Source of the DNA: Apiosordaria backusii
Taxonomy: Eukaryota; Ascomycota; Sordariomycetes; Sordariales; Lasiosphaeriaceae
Assembly (NCBI GenBank): GCA_030549205.1
Contig: JAUKTV010000011.1
Coordinates: 1,238,514 to 1,302,513 of the forward strand
Length of the DNA: 64,000 nt
Reading direction: 5' to 3'
Positions within the stretch are counted from its first letter, which is position 1. Each line of letters begins with the position of its first letter. The notes below the pieces were generated by a model. That model searched no databases. It worked only from the letters and a program-made list of their open reading frames with translations, and was not told the DNA's origin. Below, in pieces: positions 31,861 through 44,243 of the stretch. The position numbers were made by a program, and so were the translations under genes.

Positions 31861-34800
31861 GTTAGAGTGTCGATTTTAAGGCCTATTTTAAGGCTATTTA
31901 TAAAAGACCTATTTACTAATAAAACTACTATAAAAAACCTATTACTATAGCATTTAATTTAACCGCTTTTTTTATAATTATTAAAAAGTAAGATACGGTC
32001 TTTTTCAATAGATCTAGTAACTAATAGGTATTTAAAACTATCCTAAAGTACTATATATAAGATAATTAAGTATATATCAATCTAAAGAACCGTATTTCCA
32101 TACTTAAAAAGCCGGCCATTCTAAACATTTATAATATAAAATATACTAAAATATATACAGCTATTACATACTATAAATATAAATTTAAAGCCTATAAGCA
32201 ATATAAACAAAGGCTTTAAAAGTACCTTAACTACACTATTTATACTTAAGTAACTATATCGTCTATTAAGGCTAGAAACGGAAGTGAGAAAAAAGTCTTA
32301 GACTTATTAAAGAAGGTTTTAAAACTGGTATATACGATAAACGACCTTATTATTAAAGGAAAGGAGGAATATAAATTTAACTTAAACTACCTTATAAAAA
32401 TGATAAAGGACTATAATAAGGTTTAAGATACTTTCTAAAAGTTTAATAAGTAGGTTATTAATTATATTAAAATAAACTTTTAGAATATTTACTATAAAGA
32501 AGACTATAGTTTTATTAGTAACTTCGATACCTTTAAAAAAGCTATAATTCCTAACGAAAATAAATACTGCCTTTATTATTAAGAAAGGCTTAAGGAATAT
32601 ATTAAATCCCTTAAATACATTAATAACCTTAAGAAGGTAAAAGAATAGGTAATTACTTAAAAGAAAGTCTTCTATACAGTTAAGGAATTTTATATTTTTA
32701 ATACCTTCAATCCTACTATTTAGTTAATAGGCCTCTTTTAAATAGTAAGTAGAAATTCCCTACTTTCTTTATAGGCTTTTAACTTTAAAATAAACTAAAA
32801 ACGCTATATACTATTTAGTAAGCTGACTTTTAAGGAAATTACTAAGGATATTAAGGACGAAATGCTCTATATTTATAAGGAAATTAAGAAGCTAAAGACT
32901 ACAGGTACTTTCCCAACCTTCTATAGTAATATAATAAAAAAGGACAATGTAAAGAAAGGCTATAGTAATTAAGGCTAAGGTAACCGAGGCTAAAGGAACT
33001 ACAGTCTTTAAGATAATTTAACTAAGTAAAAAAGATAGGACTTTAGTTTAAACTCTAGGCCTTCTAATAAAAAAACCCTAATTTATAGCGTTTACTATAG
33101 AAATAGGTATGAAATTAACAATTGCTACTGTATTTTATTAAAGAAGGTCCTTAAGAATTTATAATTCTGCCTTAATTCTTTAGTTAAGGCCTTTATTTAA
33201 GCAGTCCTTAATACTAATAGAAAGCTAAGTAAAGAAGTTAATCGAATAAAAAAAGAAGAAAGAAGTAATAATAAAAAGAAATTATAGAGAAATTAATTTA
33301 AAAAGTAAGAAGTCCAGTCTTTTATTACAGTATACTATAAACGTTAATTTATTAAGTATACAATAGTAAATGCCGTCTTTTTATAATTAAGAGGTAGGGT
33401 TTTTTTAAGAATTCTAAAGTAACCGATATTAAAGTCTTACTTTTCTATATTAGAATACTTACTCTATTATTTAACGGTTTTCGATTTCGGTACTGCTCTT
33501 TATATCTTTAATAAAATTAACTGTTTTAATTACTTTTAACCTATAGCTTTAGAGGACTATATTACGGTAAAAAGCTTAATAGTCTTTATTGTTAATTATA
33601 GAAAAGTCGATATTTATATATAAACCTTATAGAAATTAAGGACTTTATAGCTTTATAATATAGCTTATTGTAAGGACTTTACTACTAACTTAGTATTATT
33701 TAGAATATTAAGAGGTCTTGGAATTTAATAAGATAATAAAATATTAGAGAATTGCTTATAGAGCTTTTTAAATAAAGTAGTTGCCTTACTTTAAAAAACT
33801 TACAGTTAAATAGTTATTGAATATATCGATTTAACTCTAAAGTCTTTAGAGTTACTTACTTACTATAATGCCTTTTATATTTAAGGAAAAAGGCTAGCCT
33901 TTATTACTTTATTAGTAATTTAGTACTTTCAGTTTAATTATATTAACTAATAAATAGTAATAAAATTTGCTAAGAATACTAAGGGTATAAAGCTATAAAT
34001 TTTAAACGGAATTCTTAAGATTTCTATAGCTATAAAGAAAGGTAGTATCTACAGTTCCTTAAAAGGTAAAAAAGAAGAAGAACCTTAGAAAAAAGTAGAA
34101 AAAGCTTAGTCTTAAGACTTAGCCAGCCGGCTAAGTTTAAAGGTTAAGTTTAAACTTTACCGGCCGATTAAATTAAAATAAGGCTTTAAGGATAAAAAAG
34201 TAGAATAGTAATTTCTAGATATTTACAACTGTCCTATTATTAAAGACTATAAGGCTTATATATAGGCTAAGATTAAAAATATATAAAGTACTTAATTAAA
34301 GTTAAACCTTTACTATTTAAATAAAGTATAGATAGTAGACCTTTTTAAATATAAAGAAGATCTGTAAGGCTTTAAGTACTTTATTTTCTTTATTGATTGC
34401 TATAGTAGGATAACTTTCTTCTATTACTTTAAAGACTGTAAGAGTAGAGGAATTATTAATATAATAATAAAGCTATTTTACTATTTATTTTACCAGTATA
34501 CTATATTAGTATAGACTTTATAAAGCGATAATAAAATAATAGTATTAATAGAAATAAAGGATATATTAGAAAATTTAAGAATTGTTTATAAGCTCTTTAC
34601 TTTAGATTATTAAGACTAGAATGGTAGAACTAAGTACTTAAAGGATAATATTAAAAGGAAAGCTATTATAATAAAGGCGTTAATTAAGTTATTTAAATTC
34701 CTATAAAAAGAAATTATAAAAATAGCAGTATACCTTTATAACCGAATGTTTAAGGCTTACTTTAAATAGTAGACTTTTATATAAATCTTCTACTCTATTA

Positions 34801-36590
34801 AATAATAAAGGGATAGTTTAATACCGTTTAATATACTAAAGCCTTAAAAAGGTTATATTAAGGTATATAGGTATAAGGCTTATTATATATCTCTTAATGT
34901 TTGTAAGGAAGAAAATAAAATAAAGAAACTTTAACTTTAAACCTTTATTAGGTATTTAGTAAGATATAAAGGTATTAGGATTTTTAAAATTTAAAACTTA
35001 ATGTTTAATAAAATTATTAAGGCTAAAGATGTAAAGTTTAGAAAAAATAAAAGGCTTATAAAAGAGAAAGACGACTTTACTAATAACCTTATAAAACTTA
35101 TAGTTATAGAGTTAGCTACTTTGATTATTAAAATCTATAAAAAGGACCTAGTTAGTAACCTAGTAGTAAGTAAATACTACTTTTATATTAGCTATTATTA
35201 AGATCCTTCTATTAATTTACTTAAAGAGGAATTTAATAATAAATAACTTACTTTATAAAATAGTATAGAACCTCTATTAGCGTTAGAGAATTCCTTTAAG
35301 TAGCTATACTTTAAGTATACTTTAGAGATAGGGCTGGAAAAAGTAGCTAGGTTTAGAAGGTTTAATTAGTTAAAGTTATTAGGACCTTTAAATGTTCTTT
35401 TAATATTTAAAAATACTTCTTTTTATATAGGCTTTTTAATAGAAGCTTTTACTTTTAGGATAAACTTTATAGAAAATGCTATTAAACTTAAAGGTTTAAA
35501 ACCTATAGACCTTTATACTATTAAGTACTAGTATAGTCTTTAAAAAGCTAGCTTTATTATAAAAAAAGAGGTAAAAAGAAGTAGAATTTCTATAAAATGT
35601 AAGATTCGAAGGTTAACTATAAGTCCTTTTAAATTTAAAGAATCTACTAAGTTAAAAAAACTTAGTGGAATCTATGTAAGTAGTATAAAGCTTATAGTAA
35701 AAATCTACCGTAAAGAGCTTCCTAACCTTTTAAAGAATTATAAGTAATTGGAAAACTACCTTTACTAGGACCTATTTAAAGCGGCAATTAAAGACTATCT
35801 ATAAAGCTATAAAGAAATAAAGTCCTAAAAGATAGTTAACTAAATAAAGGCCTTAAGGTATTAAGTCTTTAATAGTATATAGGTATTTACTTATAAGCTT
35901 AATAAGTACGGTTTTTTATAGAAAGCTAAGGCTAGGTTAGTTATAAGAGGTAATTAATAAGCTAAAACTGTAATGGAAAATACCTATATTGCTACTTTAA
36001 TAAAGAAGTTATTTAAAACCTTAGTTTTTATTATAGTAAGATTCGACCTTAAAATACTATAATATAATATTATTAATGCCTTTATTTATATTAACCTTCT
36101 ATATACTATTTATATATAAATTTTACTAAAAGCTAAAAGAACTGCCGGTAAGGTACTTCTTTTAAAGAAGGCTTTATATAGCTTAAAGGAATCTCTACTT
36201 TTATAATAATAGAATTTTACTAGCGTTTTTACTATTTTAAGATATAAGGCAGTGCTTTATAAGTAATGTTATTATATAAAGAATAGAGTTATTATTTTCT
36301 TTTATATAGACAATATTGTAATTACCTTTTTATAAAGAAAATAGTACCTTATAGATAAATTAGTAGAAGGACTTTGAATTTACTTTGCTTTATAAAAAAG
36401 AAAGAGCCTTTAATAGTTCTTAAATATAAAAGTATTAAAGGATAGGTTAAATAGGCTAGTTTAGCTTTTTTAATATAAATATATCGATAAATTTACCTAT
36501 TTTAATAACTAACCTTTTAGTAAAAAGCCTTGGACTTTAATAACTAATAAGAAGTTGGTTTCTAATAAAGAAGTGGCTACTGTCACAAGC

Positions 36591-36996
36591 GTGGAGAGGC
36601 GCGAGGGTGGCACGGGCCAAGCGACGGATAAGGAGCACGATAAGGATCTAGGATTAAGAACGTAGATCCAGGGGATCTAGGATTCGGAACATCGATCTAG
36701 GATTAAGAACGTAGATACAGGGGATCTAGGATTTGGAACATAGATCCAAGGGATCTACGTGTTGAAGGATAGATCCAGGTACGGAGGTACTTAGGGATTG
36801 ATGGCCTATATATACGGAGGAACTAGATAGCTTGTAGATAGTTCCGCAGTATGCAATCACAGCTTGTATCCACGGTATCTTGTGTTTACATTGAGACATC
36901 TTGTTGTGCACTGTTTAGCTGCACCGAACCATTATTATCAGAAGTTACCTTCAACTGTGTATCCCTTTCAGAGGTTCTGATCAGGGGTTCGTCACA
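36591..36996 (+). mobile_element. Unmutated solo LTR nested in the RIP-degraded copia element
   Basis: A 406-bp GC-balanced block inside AT-rich DNA. It starts TGTCACAAGC and ends TTCGTCACA, flanked on both sides by CTAC (36587-36590, 36997-37000), a target duplication. It contains three to four diverged repeats around GGATCTAGGATTAAGAACG and a TATATATA box near 36805. No internal region, so it is a solo LTR left by recombination. Its lack of RIP-type damage suggests it arrived after the host element was mutated. Confidence 0.8.
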
Positions 36997-37979
36997 CTAC
37001 TTATAAATAAATTTATTACTATTAACGACTTATTAGTTTTTTTCTTTATATAGCCGTTATTAATAAGCTAAATATTGCCTTTATAGTCTTTAAATTAGCT
37101 AGCTTTAATATAAATCCTAGTATAGTCTATTAGTTTATTACTAAATAGGTATTAGGCTATTTATTGTTAACTAATACTTATATATTAAAGTTAAAGGGTA
37201 GAGATACCTTTAAAGTCTTTTCTAATACTTTATTTATAGATAACCTTATTAACTAAAAAAGCTTATAAGCCTATATAATAAGGCTTTTTAGTAGTATTGT
37301 CAGTTAGAAAATTAATAAATAGGATACCGTTACTACTTTAACTATAGAAACGGAGCTTTTAACTTTATTATAGGCTATTAAAGAGGCTATATATAAGATC
37401 TGCTTAATATAGGAATTAAGTATAAAATTAGATAATAATAGTAGGATTAAAGTATAGTATAATAACGTTTAAACTATTTAGCTAATAATTATAGACCTTA
37501 ATACTTTATAAATAAAACTTTAGTATGTTAATATTTATAACTATTAGCTTTAAAAAAGGCAATAGTAAAAGAAAATTTTAGTAGAATATTTAACTATTAA
37601 GAAGATATTGGTTAATAGCTTAATAAAAGTGCTTATAAAAGAAAAGTTTACTAAATTTAGAGGCTTTATTAAAGTAAAGGATATAGAGGATTTAATTAAA
37701 AAGTAGAAGTTAAAGGAAAAGGACTTAAAGTTATTAAAGGATATAAAAAAAGAAGAAGAAAGCTGGAAGGTTAAGGAGCTATAGTTTATAGGGAATAAAA
37801 ATAAAGTGGTAACTGTAATTAGGAAGGAGGCCGATAGGTATAGCCTAGATTTAATAAATACTATAAAATAGAGTAAAACGGTAATATTATAAGAAGGAAA
37901 GGAATTTAAAAGAAAAAGGGCTTTAGGTTTATAGTAATAGGCATTTAATGGCCTTAGGTAAGGCGTTGGCTGGGGGGTA

Positions 37980-38140
37980 TATTAGATTAGTATAGGAGGC
38001 CTATTGTTAGGGAAATTAAGACCTTAATAGTAGGACCTGAGCTATACGGTTTGGAAGTCTGCATCTACCTAGGCTTCTTCCTACGTACAATACCAGAATT
38101 GACAGAGTTTTTGGCCTATAATATTGTTCTATAGTTGGCA
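37980..38140 (+). repeat. 3' LTR of the copia element
   Basis: 161 bp, TATTAGATTAG to TTGGCA, aligned end to end with 31700-31860. Differences are mostly C-to-T and G-to-A. It ends 195 bp before the helicase start codon. Confidence 0.85.
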
Positions 38141-38335
38141 GCGGCGGCGGCCTGCACGTTTCGATCAACGCAAATCGCCCAGGGACCATTCACTCGCGTT
38201 TGGGTCGCGCAACTCTTTCGGTAGCTGCAGACCGCCCTCCAGCCAGCGGAGGGCGACCACTTCTTTTCGAGGTCGGTTATAGTTGTCAGCGCACGCTCAC
38301 AGGTGCCGCTCCTACGCGAACCCTTCTCGCCTACA

Positions 38336-40294
38336 ATGCGACGTTTTCTCGTGCGGTCGGCCAGTTGGCTCTCACACGTGCTGAGCCTGACGTCGGTCGT
38401 AGGAGGCAGAAGAAGCCTCAACAAGGTGTCTCCCGCCGCTGGCTTCCGGTGGAAGTCCACAGAGAAGAAAAAGAACAACAAGAAGAATAAAGGGGGAGAG
38501 GAGCGTCAACACCAGCCTCCAGATATTCCAAGCACGAGATCCAACTCTGGTCACCTAGTCTTGTCACGGCCCCGACACCTCGGCGACCACGCAGCAAGAC
38601 CATTAGTCGGTCAATTGCCACTAAGTTCGGAGCAGCAGGCACTGATCGACCTCATTCTGACCGGGCGCAACGTGTTTTATACAGGTGCAGCTGGAACGGG
38701 GAAATCGACCATCCTTCGCGCCGCAGTCGAGCGTCTCAGGCACCTCGGACGCCGGGTCGAGGTGGTGGCACCGACGGGGAGGGCGGCACTCGCCGTCAAT
38801 GGCATGACTACGTGGTCCTACGCCGGCTGGACCCCTTCGGCCCACGCTCGCCCGCTTAACCTTCTCCGAAAGTGGTCAATCAGCGAGAGGAATGTCCACC
38901 GCCTTGCGGAACCCGACGTTCTCATCATCGACGAGATCAGCATGGTTGAAAATCACCATTTGGAACGGCTGAGCGAGATCATGAAGGAGGCCAGGGGCCA
39001 CGCAAGCTGGGCCCTGGGATGGAGTCACGTCCAAAACATCCGGCAGTCTGCTTTCGGAGGCTGCCAGATCATCGCTACCGGGGACTTTTTCCAACTGCCG
39101 CCCGTATGTCCCTTCCAGTACTGCATCGAGTGCGGCTCGCCGCTTCTCAAGGAGCTCCGGCCGGGCGAGACGACATATCGCTGCCCATCTGGCCACGGAA
39201 ACTGGCCTGATTCCTACAAATGGGCTTTCCAGTCCGAGGTCTGGGACAACGCTGACTTTGCCCACGTCGAGTTGAGGCAGGTCCACCGCCAGGCAGGAGA
39301 CCCGCTCTTCATCGAAATCCTCAACAGGGTTCGTTCTGGCACGCTCACTTACGACGACGTTATGGTGCTCATGGACCCCAGCCGGAAAACAAAAGACCTG
39401 ACGAACGCGGTCAGGTTGTATCCCACCCGCTCCGAGGTGGCCCGGTACAACGCCGACAAGCTGCGGGAGTTAAAAACTCCACCCCACGACTTTGTCGCTC
39501 GAGACTCCTTCCATTGGAATAAGGGAGCTCATCCACATTTTAAAAGCCATGGCGAGAGACGGGCTGACGGTACGCTGGCCGCTCTGAGAGAGCACAAGTA
39601 TGAGCCATTTCTGCGCCTCAAGGTTGGCATGCCGGTGATATTGCTCTCAAACATCGGCATCGGCAGAGGCCTGGTCAATGGAAGCCAAGGCGTCGTCGTC
39701 GATTTCGCTCCCATGGACGGCGGCGACCTGCTCCTTCGCAGGAAAAAGTCCAAGGCCGGCCCGAAGAGCGTTTATATTTCCAATATTGTCGATGACGAGC
39801 TTTTCCAGTACGCCACATCGTCAAGACATCCCGTCAAGGCCCTTCCTGTCGTCCGGTTCGACAACGGTGTTACTGAGGTCATTCATCCCGAGTGCTCGGA
39901 CCATGAAATGGGCAGCGAGATCCTGTCCACCGAAACTGAGCTAGATACTTACAGCCGGGACGCGGACGATTTCCTGAGACGATCCGCACCTTCGGTGCTC
40001 TGCAGGACTCAGATCCCCCTTACAGCCGGCTGGGCGATGAGCATACACAAGGCACAGGGCATGACCCTCGGCAAGGTCATTGTCGATCTCACACGGGCGT
40101 TCGAAGAGGGCCAGGTGTACGTCGCCCTGTCGAGAGCGAGGAGTCTCGATGGACTTAAGATAGAGGGCGACCCCCGGGGCTTGTTGGTGCGGAGGGAGGG
40201 CAACCAGGAAGTAAGGGAGTTTTATCGGGAAAACTTTGGCAATAAAGTTGTTCAGACGCCTGGCTTTGTCCCAAAAAACCAGCAGGGACTGTAG
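38336..40294 (+). CDS. PIF1-like DNA helicase with probable mitochondrial presequence
   Basis: Uninterrupted, about 652 aa from ATG 38336. The N-terminus MRRFLVRSASWLSHVL... is Arg/Ser-rich without acids for about 45 residues, like a mitochondrial presequence. Superfamily 1B motifs in order: SEQQALIDLIL, Walker A GAAGTGKST, APTGRAALAV, Walker B IIDEISM, GDFFQLPPV (motif III), ELRQVHRQAGDP (motif IV), TAGWAMSIHKAQGMTL (motif V), and VYVALSRARSLDGL (motif VI). Between III and IV is an unusual C4-type zinc ribbon, CIECG plus YRCPSGH. PIF1 enzymes unwind G-quadruplexes and DNA:RNA hybrids. Paralogs of this kind are often amplified in accessory fungal DNA. Intact amid broken neighbours. A GTG-initiated longer frame from 38303 is not needed. 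Confidence 0.85.
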   Translation: MRRFLVRSASWLSHVLSLTSVVGGRRSLNKVSPAAGFRWKSTEKKKNNKKNKGGEERQHQPPDIPSTRSNSGHLVLSRPRHLGDHAARPLVGQLPLSSEQQALIDLILTGRNVFYTGAAGTGKSTILRAAVERLRHLGRRVEVVAPTGRAALAVNGMTTWSYAGWTPSAHARPLNLLRKWSISERNVHRLAEPDVLIIDEISMVENHHLERLSEIMKEARGHASWALGWSHVQNIRQSAFGGCQIIATGDFFQLPPVCPFQYCIECGSPLLKELRPGETTYRCPSGHGNWPDSYKWAFQSEVWDNADFAHVELRQVHRQAGDPLFIEILNRVRSGTLTYDDVMVLMDPSRKTKDLTNAVRLYPTRSEVARYNADKLRELKTPPHDFVARDSFHWNKGAHPHFKSHGERRADGTLAALREHKYEPFLRLKVGMPVILLSNIGIGRGLVNGSQGVVVDFAPMDGGDLLLRRKKSKAGPKSVYISNIVDDELFQYATSSRHPVKALPVVRFDNGVTEVIHPECSDHEMGSEILSTETELDTYSRDADDFLRRSAPSVLCRTQIPLTAGWAMSIHKAQGMTLGKVIVDLTRAFEEGQVYVALSRARSLDGLKIEGDPRGLLVRREGNQEVREFYRENFGNKVVQTPGFVPKNQQGL

Positions 40295-40879
40295 CAAAGT
40301 AAATCGCTCTCCAAATATCCCACCTCCGGAATCCACTGCCCGGTAGTTGCGAAGGAGTCCGCGAAAAATACCCGTATCTTTCGTGTCGCCAATCTATCGC
40401 TGCAATGTCCAGCGACCTCGAGATCGCAGCCGCCTCGTCAGGAAGGAATTCGATACGCTGTCTACGTCGCTCTCCCGTCGAAAGCCCTTTTGATAGCAAT
40501 CGGTCAGGAGATACGTCGACCAAGCCCAAGGTCACCAAGAATCCGCTAGGGTCAAGCACGGGCCGCCGCTGCCATGGGCTACAGTCGGCGAAGGGCGTTG
40601 AAGACAACCTGGCCTTGGGCGTCGTCCGACCGGCCAAACGACTCCACGCTTCTTTTACGATTTCGCCCTCCTGTGATTGAAATGGCGACGCTCGAGCTGG
40701 CCACGATCGCCATTGCCCTTCTTCATCTGTCGGGAAAGGTCGCCTCGCTTGGCTAGCACTTGATCGGTGTCCGAAAGCTGACGGGAACATCAGTGGAAGC
40801 CCTTCAACCAGCCAAGGCGACTGGGCCACACTGGGGACCCCCTCGTCTCGATACTCTGCATCGTACTCGAAGGATTCAT
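40295..40879. other. Intergenic, open frames unrecognised
   Basis: A long minus-strand open frame (40922-40155) runs through this stretch and into the helicase 3' end. A 91-codon plus frame starts at 40405. Neither shows a known domain. The minus frame overlaps the helicase gene antisense, which favours chance openness from GC-rich composition. Confidence 0.35.
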
Positions 40880-41576
40880 CCAGTCGGGCGCGAGCATGCA
40901 GCCTCCCTTGTATAACAGGCAACCAATTGATCCAAGGCAGTTCTTATCTGATCTTCGGAGATGCTAGGCTCCGGTACCCGCGACGAGGGCCCTATGGGAT
41001 AGTATCCCTTTGGAGACCAGTACTTGGGGAAGACCGTCTTTGCCACCCCTGGGTTCTTTTCGAGGATGTTGTAGAGAATGCTTCATCGCAGGTCACGTAT
41101 TGTCTTTTGCTCCTCAATCCCTGGCTTCCAGAAATAAAATGAGGACAAAATCGGCTTCTTTTGACCTGAAGTATATGCCTATCTAAGCCAAGAGATCGCG
41201 AGTTATGCCGTGGGTTGCGAGAAACTTGATCAACGTCGACTTGCCGCCTCAGCCCTCCCCTTAACCACATCCTAAAGTCCCCGGAGACACTGCATCTATG
41301 CAATTCATGATCATGGGATGCGAGCTCCTGGAAACTCCATGCAAAACTGTCGGCCCCTGGATCCCGAATCTCCTCAAAGCGCTTGTCTACGATGGCTGGC
41401 CGCAGCGTGCGCAGGATGGCGGTATGGTTCATCGCATGCAACGAAGCCTTTGGTGTTTCGATCAACTCTCTGAAGGCGCCGCCCAGTATCTTGGTGCTCT
41501 CGTCAATATCGGTGATTTTCTTACTGATCGTTTGTAACTTGGCCGCCAAATGGGCCTGCCTCTCCGAGGTGTCCAT
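40880..41576 (-). pseudogene. NACHT NLR fragment, multiply broken
   Basis: On the minus strand an N-terminal part (MDTSERQAHLAAKLQ...) leads to RFEEIRDPGADSFAWSF, the usual linker before fungal NACHT domains. In a shifted frame comes GKSTLIKFLATHGITRDLLA (P-loop). After stops, EEQKTIRDLR and SILYNILEKNPGVAKTVFP follow, then SEDQIRTALDQLV. These blocks occur in this order in intact fungal NLRs. At least two frameshifts and several in-frame stops (TAG, TGA) separate them. No Walker B or repeat domain remains. Fungal NLRs sense non-self and trigger incompatibility-type death. Confidence 0.65.
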
Positions 41577-41839
41577 GAGCTCGCGGGCGTGTTAGAACAT
41601 GCCCCTCGACATGCAGTTCCCCAAGTCAATCGGCTATGGCATACCGTGTCGCGACTGTGGGCGAAGTTCTTAGCTAACCAGTTGCCTATTTAAGCTCAGC
41701 TTGTACCTCCCCAAGTCTAGCTCCATACTTGACATTGGATCGAAACCAGCCCCTGGTGGAGGCTAATAACGAGCGTCGTTTACCGACCCGGCACCGATCG
41801 AGGACTGTCTTGATCTCTTGCATTGTTTCACGACACTTG
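41577..41839. other. Short spacer between NLR fragments
   Basis: No gene seen. It may hold the lost C-terminal repeat region of the upstream NLR or the promoter of the other. Confidence 0.25.
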
Positions 41840-44221
41840 TTAGCTGAAAGTATTGTCATATGGCATGTAGATAGGTACGTACATACATGCATACATAGAT
41901 ACCCAGAATTTTGAGAGATAGTAGATACATGCGTCCGCAATAGTCTTGTGGGCGTCTTGGGCAGTTTTGCTGACTTCTTCGGCCGTCAAGGATACTGCTA
42001 GCCCCAACGCAGGAGGATGTGGATCTCCGATGAGAGAGAGGTGGTTCTCAAGGAATTGCTGGGCGGTATAATGGAATAGCCTGACCGTCTTCGTGTTCGT
42101 CTCAATTTGGATCAAGCCGCTGCATGCTGGAACGAGTTCCGAAATGGGACACACACTGCCGTGGTCAAATCCGCGCCATCCATCACCGACGGCCAAAGCC
42201 CACTCCAATTCTTCGATCCGGAGTGCTCGGCGCGCAAATGTTATCCACAACAGTGCTCTTTTCGCTTTCTGCACAAACCCCGGCTTTTGCGTGTTGATCC
42301 TGTGAATTAGCGTCAAATATATTTCTATCAACGCATTGGTCGAACCTGCCCCGGGCTGGGGCTTGGCGATTCGGCTTATTCGGCTTCGGAAAGCCCCGGA
42401 GTGTTTCCAAGACCTCATTCGGAGTGAGCTTATCACTGAGAGAACCCATAAGATAGTGGGCCAGCAGAAACCTGTGTTGGTTTCAAATGTTAAAAGATTG
42501 GGAAATTCTCCAAAAACGAACAAACGCAGATACTCACATGCCGCCGGCAGCCTTTATGATAGCGCTCGTTATTTTGCCTCTCAGCTCGGTCTGTTGCAAC
42601 ACGTACGGCACAAGCACACGCGACATCTGGGCCTCCAAATACAATTTGATATCTTCATCGCTTGCCTCGATCGTAACCTCGGGTTTTCCGTCAAATAACG
42701 TTTGGATCTCAGGAGCCAACCTTGAAGAGGCAAGAATGTTGATGTTGCAACCTTTTACCCTTGTCTGAAGTTCAAAGAGATGCAACATAAATTCAGCCCC
42801 TATCCGTCTGGATTCGTTAAGGGCGTCGACGACAACGAAAACTTTTGAGTAAGTTGCTGCAACTGCGGCTAGTGTCGTTAGAAACTCGGAGTCCGTGGGT
42901 CGTGTTTGTCGCTCACGGTGCTTGTTGTAGAGGGCCAATATGGCAGGAGGCAAGGTTTGGCGGCTGGCTAGAATTTGCTTTAGCAGATTCGCAAGGGGTG
43001 CCTCGGTGTTGTCATCTTTCACTGTGTAGTCGAAGTAGATGTACGTGACCAAAACCTCGTGTTTGCCATGATACAGCCCTTGTAGATGCTCAATGACACT
43101 TGCCGTTAAGACGGTCTTTCCGGATCCAGCTATACCAGAGCAGAACAGTGTTTGCCGGCGCCCAGCTCTCCACGCCTCATATTTGGCCGATCTCAAGAAC
43201 CACTGTCCCGTGCCGCTTTGCCTTTTGGACAGGACAGCGTAGTATCTGTTGGAAAAGTTGACATTCGAGAGCCAATTGCCGATCTCATCGGACCTTGCAT
43301 TTGGTCGCCCACCAAGCGAGATGGCGGCCTCTGAGAAGCAAAAGCATCAGCATGGACAGCCCGTGTAGAGGTGAAAGCAATGTTCAAATTCAGCATGAGA
43401 GCAATAAATTGGGGCTACTGTTACAAGGAAATTGAATGAGTAGGACCAGCCCACAGACGATCTGCAACAGAGAAGGAGACAAAGGAAATGCACCATTATT
43501 GTGGCCAGAGAACTAACCCTTTGTAGGTACCCAAGACATCAGCCGCCCCGTCAATAAGTCCTCTGAGGCAGTAGCTCACTTCTTGATAGGATGGGTCATC
43601 TTGACCGTAGTATCTTATCTGGTGTCCATGTCTCACGTTGAGTGGGACTTTGTGAGAGGTTTGTAGGCAAGCCGAGGTCTTGTCTACCTCCTAATACGTG
43701 TCTGAGTTAGCATGATCGTTCGCCTGAAATGTTCACTGCAACGCAGAGTTGAAACCACATACTAGAAACTTCATGTCGTTTTTGTTGCGTAGCATGCTCT
43801 TTAGCTTTACCCTGACCTCTTTAGGGAGCTTTGTATCCCCGAGGGCATCTTGTACTTTTTGTACGGCGCCCGAGTAGTCTGCTTTGTGGCGCTCGTAGAA
43901 GCAAATCACTGGAAACCTGTGACGGTTATCCGCAACCATTTCACAGAAACGCTGGACGATTTCATCCAGCTCATGATTCTTCTGAATGAGATATTGTAGC
44001 AGATAGGTGTTGGCTTCTTTGCCTTGGTGTAACGCAACGATCGCCCGAACCTCACAGCTATCGTACAGCTTGTCGTGGCTTCCTTGGAACGGCGTCCACA
44101 TGAAACTGACGCCGACGGTTTTCTGTAGGAGGTTTCCGTAGGGACCGTGACTGTTTCCCTCTGAAGCTCGCTGCAATGCCTGTCCATGTGCTCCCAGGTT
44201 CCATCTTCTGATCAGAAACAA
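41840..44221 (-). pseudogene. SesB-like esterase plus NACHT NLR, broken and lacking repeats
   Basis: Minus strand. It begins with the second half of an alpha/beta-hydrolase domain (VGVSFMWTPFQGSHD, then RFPVICFYERHKADY), continues in another frame (SLQTSHKV-like segment near 43650), then WLSNVNFSNRYYAV and a clear NACHT: GIAGSGKT (Walker A), KVFVVVDALNE (Walker B), NILASSRLAPEI. After LTPNEVLETLRG the frame shifts; KAKRALLWITFARRALRIEELEWAL (split over about 42230-42300) and FHYTAQQFLE complete the winged-helix part. The reading stops near YYLSKFW with no ankyrin, WD or TPR repeats. The hydrolase start (HGLG) is missing on this strand but appears inverted at 44534. Family role: self/non-self recognition. 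Confidence 0.75.
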
Positions 44222-44243
44222 GCCGGAAAGCCCGGTTCGACGA

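Larger units (their letters stand above)
31700..38140 (+). mobile_element. RIP-degraded Ty1/copia retrotransposon
   Basis: Two 161-bp LTRs at matching ends enclose about 6.1 kb of AT-dominated DNA with stops in every frame. Translated vestiges appear in the copia order gag, integrase, reverse transcriptase. They include a zinc-knuckle relic near 33085 in which Cys codons read as Tyr (VYYRNRYEINNCY, TGT to TAT), an integrase part near 34395 with FIDCYSRIT and DxQNGRTK, and RT parts near 36080 (NAFIYINLLYTIY) and 36300 (YIDNIVIT, normally YVDD). A polypurine tract GGCTGGGGGG precedes the 3' LTR. The flanking pentamers differ (GTTGG, GCGGC), so no target duplication is seen. Confidence 0.85.

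Noticed and set aside
40155..40922. 255-codon minus-strand open frame as a gene
   Set aside because: It overlaps the helicase 3' end antisense, has no recognisable domain, and GC-rich DNA keeps antisense frames open.
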